5,936 bases of DNA from Acidobacteriota bacterium (GTDB lineage Bacteria; Acidobacteriota; Terriglobia; Acidiferrales; UBA7541). The translations under genes and the position numbers were made by a program. The notes beneath the pieces were generated by a model. It was not told the DNA's origin. It saw only the letters and a list, made by a program, of their open reading frames with translations, and searched no databases. The stretch is from NCBI GenBank assembly GCA_003131985.1, contig PKWH01000359.1:37721-43656 (forward strand), written 5' to 3'. Of this stretch, positions 5,557-5,936 are shown in pieces. Position 1 is the stretch's first letter; every line of letters begins with the position of its first letter.

Positions 5557-5936
5557 CTACCGAAGATGGCCTAGATCGAACGTAGCTTCGATGTCCTGGT
5601 CATCCGGAGTATGAACTTTCACGGTGGCATCATCGTCAGAGTCGATTTTATCCCCGTCATATTGCAATTCGATAACCGCGCCCGATATCTGAAGGATGTT
5701 TGTGACTCCGTCGGAGTACAGCAAATAGACCTGCGTCGATTCTGTGGGAATTTTCTTGCTTTGAAGCAGCTGAATATCGAAGTCGCGTTCAAAATTCGGT
5801 ATTGGCTGACCCGGCGTGGCCGTATTAAAAGGTGCTGGGCCCGGATAGGAATCGGTCAGGTCAACTTCCACTCGCACGATGAAAGCGAATTTTTTGTCCG
5901 CGAGTTCTTCTTCCGTGCCCTGGATGTCTGGGTTTA
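5557..5936 (-). CDS. Hypothetical acidic protein, C-terminal part (5' end beyond window)
   Basis: I do not recognise this protein. The minus-strand frame ending in TAG at 5559-5557 stays open to the right edge, giving at least 125 residues. A GTG at 5877 could be a start but has no Shine-Dalgarno, and the upstream codons continue sensibly (NPDIQGTEEELADKKFAFIV), so the true start probably lies outside. The visible part has alternating hydrophobic stretches suggesting beta-strands: FAFIVRVEVDLT, DIQLLQ, TQVYLLYSDG, AVIELQYDGD, ATVKVHT. It ends in an Asp-rich tail (DKIDSDDDATVK, PDDQDIEATFDLGHLR). There is no cysteine, no membrane segment and no obvious catalytic motif. It converges on the Rieske gene with a 66-bp gap, so it is not part of that operon. 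A cytoplasmic beta-rich protein is a guess only. Confidence 0.6.
   Translation of the reverse strand, partial: NPDIQGTEEELADKKFAFIVRVEVDLTDSYPGPAPFNTATPGQPIPNFERDFDIQLLQSKKIPTESTQVYLLYSDGVTNILQISGAVIELQYDGDKIDSDDDATVKVHTPDDQDIEATFDLGHLR

Overview
The window reads as chromosomal DNA of a soil-type bacterium, most likely an Acidobacteriota member (Terriglobia/Koribacter-like). This rests on recollection of typical protein features, not a search. The clearest pointer is the lipoprotein at 864-2684: its Ig-like domain ends in a run of the ADTSKSA type, followed by a polyproline linker, a combination very common in secreted acidobacterial proteins. The DNA is moderately GC-rich, with mixed ATG and GTG starts and Shine-Dalgarno sites that are only sometimes visible. 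I see no tRNA, rRNA, CRISPR array, insertion sequence or attachment site.

Layout. (1) 1-898 is a divergent drug-efflux module. The first 53 codons of a DHA2/EmrB-QacA-type MFS exporter run leftward off the window, and a TetR-family repressor runs rightward. A near-perfect palindrome in the 108-bp gap overlaps the likely promoters of both genes. (2) 864-2684, leftward, is a 606-residue lipoprotein with a bacterial Ig-like domain, a nine-proline linker and a large C-terminal domain of unknown function. Its 3' end overlaps the 3' end of the repressor gene by 35 bp. (3) 2685-2911 is a divergent intergenic region. (4) 2912-5490, rightward, is a two-gene operon: an exported metal-dependent amidohydrolase of the imidazolonepropionase-like group, then a Rieske [2Fe-2S] non-haem iron oxygenase resembling pheophorbide a oxygenase (PaO). 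The stop of the first gene and the GTG start of the second share one base. (5) 5557-5936, leftward, is the C-terminal part of an acidic protein I do not recognise, open to the right edge.

How the parts fit. The repressor probably controls the exporter and itself. The amidohydrolase and oxygenase probably act on one substrate or on related compounds: hydrolysis of an amide or dipeptide-like bond outside the cytoplasm, followed by oxidation of an imported product inside. No ferredoxin or reductase for the oxygenase lies in the window. The lipoprotein and the right-edge gene have no evident link to their neighbours.

Nothing here is clearly a new defence or mobile system. The least explained items are the lipoprotein's C-terminal domain and the substrate of the coupled amidohydrolase/Rieske pair.
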